Below, one piece after another: positions 36,351-46,099 of a stretch of 64,000 bases of DNA. Both the position numbers and the translations under genes were made by a program. The notes under the pieces were generated by a model, which saw nothing but the letters and a program-made list of their open reading frames with translations, was not told the origin of the DNA and made no database searches. The stretch's first letter is position 1, and each line of letters starts with the position of its first letter. The stretch comes from Pseudarthrobacter sp. NamE5. GTDB lineage: Bacteria > Actinomycetota > Actinomycetes > Actinomycetales > Micrococcaceae. The stretch covers positions 1 to 64,000 of the forward strand of contig NZ_VAHO01000014.1 in the NCBI RefSeq assembly GCF_005796225.1, read 5' to 3'.

Positions 36351-37754
36351 TCAGGCCGCGGGAACCACCGCGATGGGAGCCTTTCCGGGGGATTTCACCG
36401 GCAGCAGGACCAGCAGGCCGGCCAGGAGGACCACCATGATGCCCAAAATGCCCCACCGCTGTGCTTCACCGGGTGATACGAAGGGGGTGGCCAGGGTAAT
36501 GCTGAGGGTAAAGAGGGCCGGTGCCAGGAAGCTGACCGCGCGGCCGGTGGTGGCGTACAGGCCGAACAGTTCGCCGGACTCGCCGTGCGGGGCAAGCCGT
36601 GCCAGATAGGCCCGGGACGAGGACTGTGCCGGGCCCACGAAGAGGCAAAGGAACAGTCCGAAAACCCAGAAGGTGGTGCTGCCCGGCCAGGCCATGCCCA
36701 GGAAGACGTAGTCGCCGTTGCCGAGGACCAGGATGACCGTGCCGGCGATCAGCAGGCCCACGAGGGAACCGGTGATCACCCGCTTGGGACCGATCCGGTC
36801 GTCCAGGAAGCCGCCGATGACAGCCCCCGCAGCGGCCACGACGTTTCCGAAGATGGCGAAGAAGATGACCTGGGACAGTTCAAAGCCAAAGGTGCCTGCA
36901 GCGATGATTCCGCCGAATGTGAAGACAGCCGCCAGCCCGTCCCGGAAGACTGCGCTCGCCAGCAGGAAATAGATGGTGTGCGGGCTGGTGGCATAGATCG
37001 CCTTGATTCGCCGGACCAACAGCCCGTAGCTGGCCAGGACCCCGAGCCGCTTTGCCTGCGGTGCCTTGGGAAGCTCCGGGACGGCAAACAGCACCGGCAG
37101 GGCGAAGATGAAAAACCACAGGGCTGAGAACACGGCCACCAGCCGGATGTTCAGGCTGTCCTCTGTGGAGGCGCCGAACCATTCGATGCTGGGCTGGACG
37201 AACAGCTGCAGGACGATCAGCAGGGCAACGATGCCCCCGAGGTAGCCGGCGCCCCAGCCGAAGCCGCTGACTTTGCCGATGTTCCGCGGCGTGGAGACCT
37301 GGGCCAGCATGGCGTTGTAGTTGACGCCCGCGAATTCGAAGAACACGTTGCCCAGCGCGATGAGGGACACTCCCAGCAGCAGGAATTCAGGCTGCGGGAA
37401 TACGAAGAAGCACAGTGCCGTCAGGAGGGCGACGGCGGCCGTGTTGACTCCCAGCCACAGCTTCCGCCTGCCGCCGGCATCCGAACGCTGGCCCGTAACG
37501 GGCGCCAGGAGCGCGATGGCCAGGCCGGCAACAGCCAGGGCGCTGCCGAGGACTGCCGATGCCTGGTCCTCGCCGCCGAAAGCGTCCGAGGTGAGGTACA
37601 CGGTGAAGACGAACGTTGTCATCACCGCATTGAAGGCAGCTGAGCCCCAGTCCCAGGAAGCCCAGGCCAAAACCCGCCCCTTGCTGGCGGCCTGATTCCC
37701 GGATTTGAGTTCCGAGGACGGCTGCGTTGCCCCGGGAGCGCTGGCGCTGTTCAT
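36351..37754 (-). CDS. MFS transporter, UMF1 (Atg22-like) family
   Basis: A 467-residue membrane protein with about 12 helices. The start region SKGRVLAWASWDWGSAAFNAVMTTFVFTVYLTS and the following GSALAVAGLAIALLAPVTGQRSDAGGRRK are typical of the UMF1 family. Substrates of bacterial members are unknown. It precedes the sugar-type operon on the same strand but is separated by 146 bases that contain a promoter. ATG 37754 is preferred; 37763 and 37805 are in-frame alternatives. Confidence 0.88.
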   Translation of the reverse strand: MNSASAPGATQPSSELKSGNQAASKGRVLAWASWDWGSAAFNAVMTTFVFTVYLTSDAFGGEDQASAVLGSALAVAGLAIALLAPVTGQRSDAGGRRKLWLGVNTAAVALLTALCFFVFPQPEFLLLGVSLIALGNVFFEFAGVNYNAMLAQVSTPRNIGKVSGFGWGAGYLGGIVALLIVLQLFVQPSIEWFGASTEDSLNIRLVAVFSALWFFIFALPVLFAVPELPKAPQAKRLGVLASYGLLVRRIKAIYATSPHTIYFLLASAVFRDGLAAVFTFGGIIAAGTFGFELSQVIFFAIFGNVVAAAGAVIGGFLDDRIGPKRVITGSLVGLLIAGTVILVLGNGDYVFLGMAWPGSTTFWVFGLFLCLFVGPAQSSSRAYLARLAPHGESGELFGLYATTGRAVSFLAPALFTLSITLATPFVSPGEAQRWGILGIMVVLLAGLLVLLPVKSPGKAPIAVVPAA

Positions 37755-37949
37755 ATGCAGCATCGTATCCGCCGGGGGTGAACATCCGGCGGAGATAGGG
37801 CCCATCAGGCCGGGGAAAGCAGGGAAGGATACAACATTGGCGGCGGAAGCGGTACAGACGGCTTGATAAACTGAACCTTCCCGGACCTAACTTATGAACC
37901 GCCTGCTCCAACTTTTGACAATCGAATCCCTGACGTTGCGGAGATACCA

Positions 37950-40900
37950 GTGATTACAGTCCTTGCCGTGCACTTTTCGGTGGCTGCCCTGGCACCTTTC
38001 CTCTTCAGGGCCTGGGGCCGGAACGCCTTCTACGCGCTCGCTGCTGTTCCCGCCGCCTCCTTTGCCTGGCTGCTGTTCCAGCATGGGTCCGTCTACTCGG
38101 AGCAGGGTGCAGTCGAAGAGACGGTCCCGTGGATTCCGGGCCTCCAGCTTGAGTTCGCCTTCCGGATGGACGCCCTGGCCTGGGTCATGTCGCTGCTGGT
38201 GCTTGGTGTCGGTGCCCTGGTGCTGGTCTACTGCGCCAGGTACTTCAAGAAGAGAGACCAGGACCTCGGCGCCTTCGGTGCCCAGCTGCTGGCCTTCGCC
38301 GGCGCCATGTTCGGACTGGTGGTGGCGGATGACCTGCTGCTGCTGTTCATCTTCTGGGAACTCACCACCATCCTGTCCTACCTCCTGATCGGGTACGCGC
38401 GGACCCGGCTGGCGGCACGGCGCTCCGCGCTGCAGGCGCTCATGGTCACCACCGCCGGCGGGCTTGCGATGCTCGTGGGGCTCATCATGCTGGGCCACGC
38501 CGCAGGAACCTACCGCATCTCCGCCATCATGGAGCAGGCGCCCGCCCTGGTGGACGGAGCCGCGGGCCCAATGCTGGGTGCCGCCGTCGTCCTCATCCTG
38601 GTGGGCGCGATCACCAAGTCCGCCCTGGTCCCGTTCCACTTCTGGCTTCCCGGCGCCATGGCGGCCCCCACCCCCGTCAGCGCCTACCTGCACGCCGCCG
38701 CCATGGTCAAGGCCGGGATCTACCTCGTGGCGAGGCTGGCCCCCGGTTTCTCCGAGACGGCCTACTGGCAGCCGGTGGTGCTGGGGCTGGGCCTCGCCAC
38801 CATGCTGGTGGGCGGCTACCGGGCACTGCGGCAGACTGACATCAAGCTCATCCTGGCCTACGGCACCGTCAGCCAGCTTGGCTTCCTCACCATGGTGGTG
38901 GGTTTGGGCACCCCCGACGCGGCGCTCGCCGGCCTGGCGATGCTCCTGGCCCACGGACTGTTCAAGGCCACCCTGTTCCTGGTGGTGGGCATCATCGACC
39001 ACCAGTCAGGGACACGCGATGTCCGCAAGCTCTCCGGCGTCTTCAGATCCTCCCGCGCCCTGGGCATCGTGGCGGGAATTGGGGCGGCCTCCATGGCCGG
39101 AGTCCCCCTGCTCGGCGGCTTCGTGGCCAAGGAATCGGTGCTGGAGGCCTTCGTCCACCATGCGGCTAGCCCTGCGGCAGGAGCGTGGGGAGCGGTGGTG
39201 CTTGCCGGAATCGTCATTGGTTCCGTCCTCACCTTTGCCTACAGTGCGCGCTTCATGTGGGGTGCCTTCGCCGTCAAACCGGGCGTGGAACACACGCCCT
39301 TCAAGGCCGTCAGGCCCTCCTTCCTCGCCGCGCCGGCCGTCCTGAGCCTCCTGACCATCATCTACGGGGTATGGCCAGTCCCCGTGGACGGGTGGATCCA
39401 GCCGTACGCCGCGTTGTTTGCCTCCACCGATCCCGACGCCGGCACTCTGGCTGAACGGGCCGGCCACCTTGCGCTTTGGCACGGTTTCACGCCTGCCCTG
39501 GGGCTGACGGCTCTCACCTTTGCACTGGGCTTGGCGATGTACTTTGGCCGCGACGCCGTTTCACGGGTTCAGTCCCTGGTGCCGGCGTGGGTGGACGGGG
39601 ACAAGGCGTACCAGTACACCATCGGCGCGCTTGACGATGTGGCGGTGTGGATTACGGGCCGCACCCAGCGCGGTTCCCTCTACTACTACCTCGCGGTCAT
39701 CCTGAGTGTCGCGTTCATCCTTCCCCTGTCCGCCATCCTGCTGGCGGGCAAACCACTGCCGGACGACATCTACCTGGTGGACCCCAACTCCCCGCTCCAG
39801 CTGGTGGTGGGTGCGGCAATCGTGATCGGCGCGCTGGCCGCCGTCAAGGCCAACAAGCGGTTCCTTGCGGTCCTGATGGTCTCGGTCACCGGATACGGCA
39901 TCGCCTTAATGTTTGCGCTGCAGGGCGCCCCGGACCTCGCGCTGACGCAGATGCTGGTGGAGACCATCATCCTGGTGGCTTTCGTCCTGGCACTGCGCAG
40001 CCTGCCGCCCGAACTCCGCGACCGCACCGGCGGCAAGTACCGGGTAGTCCGGGTGATCATCGGGCTCAGCTTCGGCGTCACCATGGTGTTCGCCGCGATC
40101 TATTCGATGGGTGCCCGGACCGCAATACCGGTCTCCCTCGAGTTCCCGCGCCTCGCCTATGAGGGCGGCGGCGGACTCAACATTGTTAACGTGACGCTCG
40201 TTGACATCCGGGCATGGGACACGTTTGGCGAGATCACAGTCCTGGCCCTCGCAGCCACCGGCGTTGCGAGCCTGATCTTCATCCGCGGACGCGGTGACCG
40301 GATCAAGAACGCCGCCACGGTGGCGGAGGGAACGGTGGGCCGCTACCGCCTGGCCAATGCCGGTTCCCGCGATGCCGCCGCACTGGCCGTCAGCAGAAGG
40401 TTCGCCGCTGCGGCCCGGGACGCGTGGATCGTGGCAGGCAGGACGCTTGCCCCGGAACGCCGGTCCATCATTTTTGAGGTGGTCACCAGGCTGGTCTTCC
40501 ACTCCATGATCATCTTCTCGCTCTACCTCTTGCTGGCAGGCCATAACCTGCCCGGCGGCGGCTTCGCCGGCGGGCTCACCGCGGGCCTGGCACTGACCAT
40601 TCGTTACCTCGCAGGCGGGCGGTTCGAGCTCAGCGAGGCCACGCCGGTGAGCGCCGGCACGCTTCTGGGGATCGGGCTGGCCGTTGCCGCAGCGTCCGGG
40701 GTGGTGCCACTGCTGCTGGGCGGCCAGGTGTTCCAGACGGCCATCATCGAACTCTGGCTTCCGGTGTTCGAGGACATCAAGTTCGTCACCTCCACCATCT
40801 TCGATATCGGCGTGTACATCGTGGTGGTGGGCCTGGTGCTGGATGTCCTGAGGAGCCTCGGGGCCGAGATCGACGAACACGTTGAAGAGCGGTCGGCCGC

Positions 40901-41027
40901 CGAGCACGGCGAGGGACCGGCCGGGCAGCAGGAATTTGTCCTTGGTGCTTCCGCCGCCTCTGTGGCCAAAGAACAGGATTTCAGCGGCAACACAGCCGGG
41001 ACCACCGCAAAGGGCGGGCAAGCATGA
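37950..41027 (+). CDS. mrpA: Mrp Na+/H+ antiporter subunit A, fused with subunit B
   Basis: A 1025-residue membrane protein. Residues about 100-420 are the NuoL-like proton-pumping core (TKSALVPFHFWLPGAMAAPTPVSAYLHAA). The middle holds the MrpA C-terminal/MbhD-like domain (LQGAPDLALTQMLVETIILVAFVLALR). The end (about 830-980) is a complete MnhB domain (LLLAGHNLPGGGFAGGLTAG). No separate mrpB exists in the operon. The complex exports Na+ against protons for pH and salt tolerance. Start GTG follows GGAG. Confidence 0.95.
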   Translation: MITVLAVHFSVAALAPFLFRAWGRNAFYALAAVPAASFAWLLFQHGSVYSEQGAVEETVPWIPGLQLEFAFRMDALAWVMSLLVLGVGALVLVYCARYFKKRDQDLGAFGAQLLAFAGAMFGLVVADDLLLLFIFWELTTILSYLLIGYARTRLAARRSALQALMVTTAGGLAMLVGLIMLGHAAGTYRISAIMEQAPALVDGAAGPMLGAAVVLILVGAITKSALVPFHFWLPGAMAAPTPVSAYLHAAAMVKAGIYLVARLAPGFSETAYWQPVVLGLGLATMLVGGYRALRQTDIKLILAYGTVSQLGFLTMVVGLGTPDAALAGLAMLLAHGLFKATLFLVVGIIDHQSGTRDVRKLSGVFRSSRALGIVAGIGAASMAGVPLLGGFVAKESVLEAFVHHAASPAAGAWGAVVLAGIVIGSVLTFAYSARFMWGAFAVKPGVEHTPFKAVRPSFLAAPAVLSLLTIIYGVWPVPVDGWIQPYAALFASTDPDAGTLAERAGHLALWHGFTPALGLTALTFALGLAMYFGRDAVSRVQSLVPAWVDGDKAYQYTIGALDDVAVWITGRTQRGSLYYYLAVILSVAFILPLSAILLAGKPLPDDIYLVDPNSPLQLVVGAAIVIGALAAVKANKRFLAVLMVSVTGYGIALMFALQGAPDLALTQMLVETIILVAFVLALRSLPPELRDRTGGKYRVVRVIIGLSFGVTMVFAAIYSMGARTAIPVSLEFPRLAYEGGGGLNIVNVTLVDIRAWDTFGEITVLALAATGVASLIFIRGRGDRIKNAATVAEGTVGRYRLANAGSRDAAALAVSRRFAAAARDAWIVAGRTLAPERRSIIFEVVTRLVFHSMIIFSLYLLLAGHNLPGGGFAGGLTAGLALTIRYLAGGRFELSEATPVSAGTLLGIGLAVAAASGVVPLLLGGQVFQTAIIELWLPVFEDIKFVTSTIFDIGVYIVVVGLVLDVLRSLGAEIDEHVEERSAAEHGEGPAGQQEFVLGASAASVAKEQDFSGNTAGTTAKGGQA

Positions 41028-41545
41028 GCGTGAACCTGACACTGCTGATCGTGATGGGTGCGCTGTACGCCTGCGGCATCTACCTGATCCTGGAACGCAG
41101 CCTGACGCGGGTCCTGCTGGGCCTGATGCTGCTGGCCAACGCCACCAACCTGCTGATCCTTGCCACCGGCGGGTACGCCGGGCTGGCCCCGCTGTATGCG
41201 AAGGACGCCGCTGCCGGGGACTACAACGATCCCCTCCCACAGGCACTGATCCTGACATCCATCGTCATCTCCTTCGCCGTGACCGCCTTCATGCTCGGCA
41301 TCATTTACCGCACCTGGGTCCTGGCACGCCGCGATGAGATCCAGGCCGACGTCGAAGACCTCCGGGTGGCGGAAACTCCCAGCTTCGATGCTGAGGACGA
41401 TGCCGTGATCCCCGCAGAGACGTCCGAGTTCCCGGTTACCACCGTCATGGCCGGCGGCCGCGAAATGCCTGCCGAAGCCGCAGCCGAAGAAGAAAAACCC
41501 GGTTCCGCCAACGTAGCCCCCAGCCCGGAAGGAGGCGGAAGGTGA
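41024..41545 (+). CDS. mrpC: Mrp antiporter subunit C
   Basis: A 173-residue NuoK-like subunit with three membrane helices in the first 110 residues (RVLLGLMLLANATNLLILATGG). The last 60 residues are an acidic soluble tail not found in short MrpC proteins. The start overlaps mrpA by four bases and the stop overlaps mrpD. Confidence 0.93.
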   Translation: MSVNLTLLIVMGALYACGIYLILERSLTRVLLGLMLLANATNLLILATGGYAGLAPLYAKDAAAGDYNDPLPQALILTSIVISFAVTAFMLGIIYRTWVLARRDEIQADVEDLRVAETPSFDAEDDAVIPAETSEFPVTTVMAGGREMPAEAAAEEEKPGSANVAPSPEGGGR

Positions 41546-43188
41546 ACCTCGCATCCCTGGCCCCGCTCGCCGTCGTACTTCCCATCCTGGGCGCCGCCCT
41601 GACCTTCCTGCTGATCCGGCATTCACGCGCCCAGCGCGCCGTCAGCATTGGATTGCTGTCCCTCACCCTCCTGCTGGAATGCCTCCTGCTGGGATCCGTG
41701 TGGGACGGCGGCACGGTGGCCGTGACCCTCGGCGGCTGGCTGCCGCCGTGGGGCATCGTGCTGGTGGTGGACCAGTTCTCGTCCCTGATGCTGGTGGTTT
41801 CCTCGGCGGTCAGCCTAGCCGTGCTGGTGTATGCCACCGGGCAGGGCATGGCCGACGGCGACCAGGACGCGCCGGTGTCGATCTTCCACCCCACCTACCT
41901 CATCCTGGTGGCCGGGGTGTCCAACGCCTTCCTCTCCGGCGACCTCTTCAACCTCTATGTGGGCTTTGAAATCCTGCTGACTGCGAGCTATGTGCTGATG
42001 ACGCTGGGCGGCACCGGGCCCCGCATCCGGGCCGGCGTCACCTATGTGGTGGTGTCCGTGGTGTCCTCGGTGCTGTTCCTGATCTCCATAGCCATGGTTT
42101 ACGGGGCCACCGGAACCGTCAACATGGCGGACCTTGCCATCAAGCTGAGTGAGCTGGACGAGGGGACCAGGACACTCCTTCACGTGATGCTGCTCGTGGC
42201 GTTCGGCATCAAGGCCGCTGTGTTCCCGCTGTCCTTCTGGCTGCCGGACTCCTACCCAACAGCGCCGGCACCGGTGACGGCAGTGTTCGCCGGCCTGCTG
42301 ACCAAAGTGGGCGTCTATGCCATGGTGCGGACGGAAACCCTGCTCTTTCCCGGCGACTCCCTCAACGCCCCGCTGATGGTGGCGGCGCTGCTGACCATGG
42401 TGGTGGGGATCCTGGGTGCCCTGGCGCAAAGCGACATCAAGCGTCTGCTCTCCTTCACCCTGGTGAGTCATATCGGCTACATGGTGTTCGGTTTGGCCAT
42501 GTCCTCGGTTGCAGGGCTGGGGGCCGCGGTCTTCTACGTGGCACACCACATCACCATCCAGACCAGCCTGTTCCTGGTGACGGGCCTGATCGAGCGAAGG
42601 GGCGGCAGCTCGTCCGTGGACCGGCTGGGCGGCCTGGCCAAGCTCTCGCCGCTGCTGGCACTGCTGTTCTTCGTTCCGGCCATGAACCTGGCCGGCATTC
42701 CGCCGTTCTCCGGTTTCCTGGGGAAAGTGGGCCTCATGCAGGCCGGCATCGAGCTTGGGACGCCGCTGGCGTACGCCCTGGTGATCGGCGGCGTGGTCAC
42801 CAGCCTCCTGACCCTGCTGGCCATTGCCAGGGTGTGGAACCGTGCGTTCTGGCGGAGGCCTTCCGACGCTGAACACCCGGACCCTGTGCTGCTGGCGACA
42901 CCTGCCGCACCTGCTGCCCGGACCATGGCCGGGCCGGGCGCAAAACGGAACAGCGCAAAACGGAACGCCGCCAATCAGGACGCTGTCACCCTACTGCCCC
43001 GCACCATGGTTGGCCCCACTGCGGGGCTGGTGGTGCTCGGCGTAGCCCTGACCGTTTTTGCCGGGCCGCTGTTCACGGTCTCCGACCAGGCCGCGGAGGA
43101 CATGCTGGACAGGTCCGCCTACGTCCACGCCGTGCTCGGTGATGACACTGTGGTGCCGCCGGCCCCGACCTCGGGAGGAGGGCGATGA
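41542..43188 (+). CDS. mrpD: Mrp antiporter subunit D
   Basis: A 548-residue NuoN/NuoM-like subunit with about 14 helices. Conserved Lys-containing helices are visible in GIKAAVFPLSFWLPDSYPTAPAPVTAVFAGLLTKVG. A hydrophilic insert at about 440-475 contains a repeated KRNxAxx pattern. It forms the second proton channel together with MrpA. Confidence 0.95.
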   Translation: MNLASLAPLAVVLPILGAALTFLLIRHSRAQRAVSIGLLSLTLLLECLLLGSVWDGGTVAVTLGGWLPPWGIVLVVDQFSSLMLVVSSAVSLAVLVYATGQGMADGDQDAPVSIFHPTYLILVAGVSNAFLSGDLFNLYVGFEILLTASYVLMTLGGTGPRIRAGVTYVVVSVVSSVLFLISIAMVYGATGTVNMADLAIKLSELDEGTRTLLHVMLLVAFGIKAAVFPLSFWLPDSYPTAPAPVTAVFAGLLTKVGVYAMVRTETLLFPGDSLNAPLMVAALLTMVVGILGALAQSDIKRLLSFTLVSHIGYMVFGLAMSSVAGLGAAVFYVAHHITIQTSLFLVTGLIERRGGSSSVDRLGGLAKLSPLLALLFFVPAMNLAGIPPFSGFLGKVGLMQAGIELGTPLAYALVIGGVVTSLLTLLAIARVWNRAFWRRPSDAEHPDPVLLATPAAPAARTMAGPGAKRNSAKRNAANQDAVTLLPRTMVGPTAGLVVLGVALTVFAGPLFTVSDQAAEDMLDRSAYVHAVLGDDTVVPPAPTSGGGR

Positions 43189-43730
43189 GCCGCCGTCGGA
43201 TTTCACTTCGCCAGGAGTTGCCGCTCCTGGTGTGGCTGGTGATTGTCTGGGGTGCCCTGTGGCAGGATTTCAGCCCGGGCAACCTCTTGTTCGGAGCGCT
43301 GCTGGCCGTGGCAGTGGCACGGCTGTTCTACCTTCCGCCGGTGGAACTCAGCGGCCGCTTCAACATCCTTTTCGCCATCCCCTTTGCGCTCGTGTTCCTG
43401 GGAAAGGTTGCCGCCGCCAGCGCACAGCTCCTCTACCTCGCGGTCGCGCGGGGACCAAGGGTGACCAACGCCGTCGTCGCTGTGCCGCTGCGGAGCCGGC
43501 AGGACCTGATGGTCACGGCCACCGGTCACGTAATTTCCCTGATTCCGGGTTCGCTGGTGGTGGAGGTGGACCGGTCAACCTCCACCCTCTACCTGCACGC
43601 CCTGAACATCAGCTCGGCCCAGCGCGTCCAGGCACTGAAGCAGGAAGTGCGGTCCATTGAGGCGGGGTTGATCAGGATCATGGGCACCAAGGAAGAACTG
43701 GAAACCCTGCGTATGGAGGCAGCCGCATGA
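43185..43730 (+). CDS. mrpE: Mrp antiporter subunit E
   Basis: A 181-residue subunit with N-terminal membrane helices (LVWLVIVWGALWQDFSPGNLLFGALLAVAVARLFYLPP) and a cytoplasmic end with SLIPGSLVVEVD, both family-typical. Overlaps at both ends are four bases. Confidence 0.93.
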   Translation: MSRRRISLRQELPLLVWLVIVWGALWQDFSPGNLLFGALLAVAVARLFYLPPVELSGRFNILFAIPFALVFLGKVAAASAQLLYLAVARGPRVTNAVVAVPLRSRQDLMVTATGHVISLIPGSLVVEVDRSTSTLYLHALNISSAQRVQALKQEVRSIEAGLIRIMGTKEELETLRMEAAA

Positions 43731-44005
43731 TGAACTTTGTCCTGGTGGTAACCGCCGTGATTTTTTCGCTTGCTGCCGCCGGCGCTATCGTGCGGATCTC
43801 CCGCGGACCCTCCCTGCTGGACCGGGTACTGGCAACGGATGTCCTGCTGGCCATCCTGGGCGGCGCCCTGTGCGTTGACATGGCCGTCAACCGGCACCTG
43901 AACAACCTGATGCTGGTGGTTGCCATCTCGGTCATTGGCTTCATCGGGTCCGTGACGGTGGCAAGGTTCGTGGCAGACCGGAGGGAGCAGCCCAATGAAT
44001 CCTGA
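43727..44005 (+). CDS. mrpF: Mrp antiporter subunit F
   Basis: A 92-residue subunit with three membrane helices. GPSLLDRVLATDVL is the family signature. The stop overlaps mrpG by eleven bases. Confidence 0.93.
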   Translation: MMNFVLVVTAVIFSLAAAGAIVRISRGPSLLDRVLATDVLLAILGGALCVDMAVNRHLNNLMLVVAISVIGFIGSVTVARFVADRREQPNES

Positions 44006-44405
44006 TCCCACCAGCCCGGATGCCTGGGTGGACATGCTGTCAGCGGTATTCATGATTGTTGGCGCCATCATGTCCCTGGGCGCGGCCATCGGCCTGCTGC
44101 GGTTCCCGGACCTGTTGAGCCGGATGCACGCTGCCACCAAGCCGCAGGTGCTGGGCCTGTTCCTGCTCCTGGCGTCCATCGGGCTGCAGATGCGTACCTG
44201 GTGGGTATGGCCCGTCCTGTTGGTGGCCTGGATCTTCCAGCTGCTCACCGCGCCGGTGTCGGCCCACATGGTGGGCCGTGCGGGCTACCGCACCAAGCAC
44301 CTGCACCGCGAGCTCCTCACCTCCGATGAGTTGGAAGCCGTAGTGCAGAAAGCCGCCGCCAGGGCCGCCCGGGAGGGCGGTTCCGACGACGGCCGGGGAG
44401 ACTGA
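43995..44405 (+). CDS. mrpG: Mrp antiporter subunit G
   Basis: A 136-residue subunit with three helices (SLGAAIGLLRFPDLLSRMHAATKPQVLGL). The C-terminal 30 residues are charged. It is the last gene of the operon, followed 20 bases later by a convergent gene. Confidence 0.93.
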   Translation: MNPDPTSPDAWVDMLSAVFMIVGAIMSLGAAIGLLRFPDLLSRMHAATKPQVLGLFLLLASIGLQMRTWWVWPVLLVAWIFQLLTAPVSAHMVGRAGYRTKHLHRELLTSDELEAVVQKAAARAAREGGSDDGRGD

Positions 44406-44425
44406 TCTCCCTGCTGCACTAAGCC

Positions 44426-44689
44426 TTAGACGATGTCCTGGGTCTTGGCGAACCGGGTGATGGCACGCTGGGTGCCGCGGTTGGCCAGGACCTGGATGAT
44501 GGTGCTGACTGAAGCGGAAATCAGCGCGAACGTCAGCGCGGACTGCAGGCTGGTGGGAACATCCTCGTCCTTGCCAGTGGGCGGCTTCCGTCCGGTGGTC
44601 TTTTCCCAGATGGTGTTGACCAGCTTGGTCCCGAGGAAGCCGGCGCCGAGGCTGATTCCGGTGCCAAGCAGCTTGATGAAGAAATTCAT
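44426..44689 (-). CDS. DUF4235 small membrane protein
   Basis: An 87-residue protein with two hydrophobic segments around a charged loop (WEKTTGRKPPTGKDEDVPTS), the plan of the actinobacterial DUF4235 family. Function unknown. The ATG at 44689 has AAGGAG eight bases upstream. Confidence 0.88.
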   Translation of the reverse strand: MNFFIKLLGTGISLGAGFLGTKLVNTIWEKTTGRKPPTGKDEDVPTSLQSALTFALISASVSTIIQVLANRGTQRAITRFAKTQDIV

Positions 44690-44771
44690 TCCTAGTACTC
44701 CTTGCGGGCGGTAAACGGACTGCCACCAGCCTAGCTGCACAGCAGCCGGGCGAATGGCACGAGGCGGCGAA

Positions 44772-44987
44772 TCAGGGGGAGGGCGGTTCCGTCCGGAACT
44801 TGATCATTTTGTGGGTACCGTCGCAGTACGGCTTGATGGCCGAAGCGCCGCACCGGCACAGCGCTACTGTCTTCCTCTCGCGCGGAACCGGATCCCCGGA
44901 AGGCGTCACGATTTCGAAGTCCCCGCGCACAATGAGCGGTCCGTCCGGGCAGACCACGATGGAGCTTTCCGGTGGTTCCTGGTTCAT
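44772..44987 (-). CDS. CDGSH iron-sulfur domain protein
   Basis: A 71-residue protein with a full CDGSH motif, CRCGASAIKPYCDGTH, whose three cysteines and one histidine bind a redox-active 2Fe-2S cluster. It has no membrane anchor. The ATG at 44987 has GGAGC upstream and overlaps the glycosyltransferase stop (ATGA). It could give electrons to, or mature, the diiron enzyme encoded two genes upstream; this is inference from the operon. Confidence 0.92.
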   Translation of the reverse strand: MNQEPPESSIVVCPDGPLIVRGDFEIVTPSGDPVPRERKTVALCRCGASAIKPYCDGTHKMIKFRTEPPSP

Positions 44988-46099
44988 GCTTGCTCCTGCT
45001 CTGTTGTGCTGGTGGAAACCTGTACATCCCGCTGGCCCGTTCCAGCGAGTTTGCCGTAGTGCCGCCGCCGGAGCTCGGCTTGCGGATGGGCTGCGGTCTT
45101 GAGCCTGGTTCCCGCGTACGGCACGCCGCCGGCCAGCCGGTACCCTAGCGCAATCCACATGCATACGGCCCGTTCCAGGGCCCACAGCGGAGCGAACGGT
45201 ACCGCACCCAGCGGAAAGACCGCACTTCCGTGGTGCCGCCGCCGGCCAACCTCGGCGGCAACTGCGGGCGCGGCGGCCAGTGCCAGCAAGGCGTTCCGGC
45301 GGTGCCGCCCGGGCAGGCAGGCTGCGCCAACAAGCAGCGGAAGCAGCGCGAGCTCCGCGGCAAGCCTTCGCGGCTGGGCGAAGTTGTCGTACGCCTGCCG
45401 GACGCGTTGTTTCAGGAAATGCCGTGCCTTGGGCGGCCTGCGGGCCACGAACAGGGCCGAAAGGATTTTCTCCCGGCCTCCTGCTGCCTTCACGGTCCTG
45501 ATCAGCTCAAGGTTCTCGAACAGCACGGGCTCGTAACCGCCGGTTGCCAGCAGCGCGCTCCGGCGCACCCCCAGCGTTCCGGGAAAGTCGTCCGACCAGG
45601 CCCGGTTGATCAGGGTCCGGGAGGTGTCCCACCAGGCGTGCCACGGCAGGGGATCGAAGTAGTTCTGCGGCCGCACAACCTCTGCCGAACCAAGGTGATG
45701 GACGACGGCGGCGAGGGACTCGCGCGTGTAACGCACGTCGTCGTCGGCTATCACCAGCAGCTCCGCCGCGGCGGCGCGCACACCGGTCATCACCCCGGCA
45801 ACCTTGCCGTTGCCTCCGCGCGGCGCCGGCCCTGCGTCCTGTCCTGATTCCGGCCCTGGTTCATGGCCTGGTTCAGGCCGGATATGCCGGACGGCAGGGG
45901 GGAACAGTGCACGGTGGCGTTCAAAAAGGGCGGGGGGTGAGCCGTCCACCACCGTAACCATGATCCAGCCAGTGAGCTCCCGGAGGTAGGCAACCAGTTC
46001 CGGCAGGTCTGCATCGTCAGTCCAGCGCAGCGGCAGGATGTACTCCGCCGGCTGGTCCAAGGGCTCACCTGATGGCTGGTCGCGTGGCGCCGTGCTCAT
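44984..46099 (-). CDS. Family 2 glycosyltransferase
   Basis: A 371-residue GT-A enzyme. Acidic metal-site residues are in LLVIADDDVRYTRESLA. RPQNYFDPLPWHAWWDTSRTLINRAW and DFPGTLGVRRSAL shape the acceptor region. The C-terminal part has two to three hydrophobic segments, so it is probably membrane-attached. The acceptor is unknown. It overlaps both neighbours by four bases (diiron enzyme and CDGSH protein). Confidence 0.88.
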   Translation of the reverse strand: MSTAPRDQPSGEPLDQPAEYILPLRWTDDADLPELVAYLRELTGWIMVTVVDGSPPALFERHRALFPPAVRHIRPEPGHEPGPESGQDAGPAPRGGNGKVAGVMTGVRAAAAELLVIADDDVRYTRESLAAVVHHLGSAEVVRPQNYFDPLPWHAWWDTSRTLINRAWSDDFPGTLGVRRSALLATGGYEPVLFENLELIRTVKAAGGREKILSALFVARRPPKARHFLKQRVRQAYDNFAQPRRLAAELALLPLLVGAACLPGRHRRNALLALAAAPAVAAEVGRRRHHGSAVFPLGAVPFAPLWALERAVCMWIALGYRLAGGVPYAGTRLKTAAHPQAELRRRHYGKLAGTGQRDVQVSTSTTEQEQA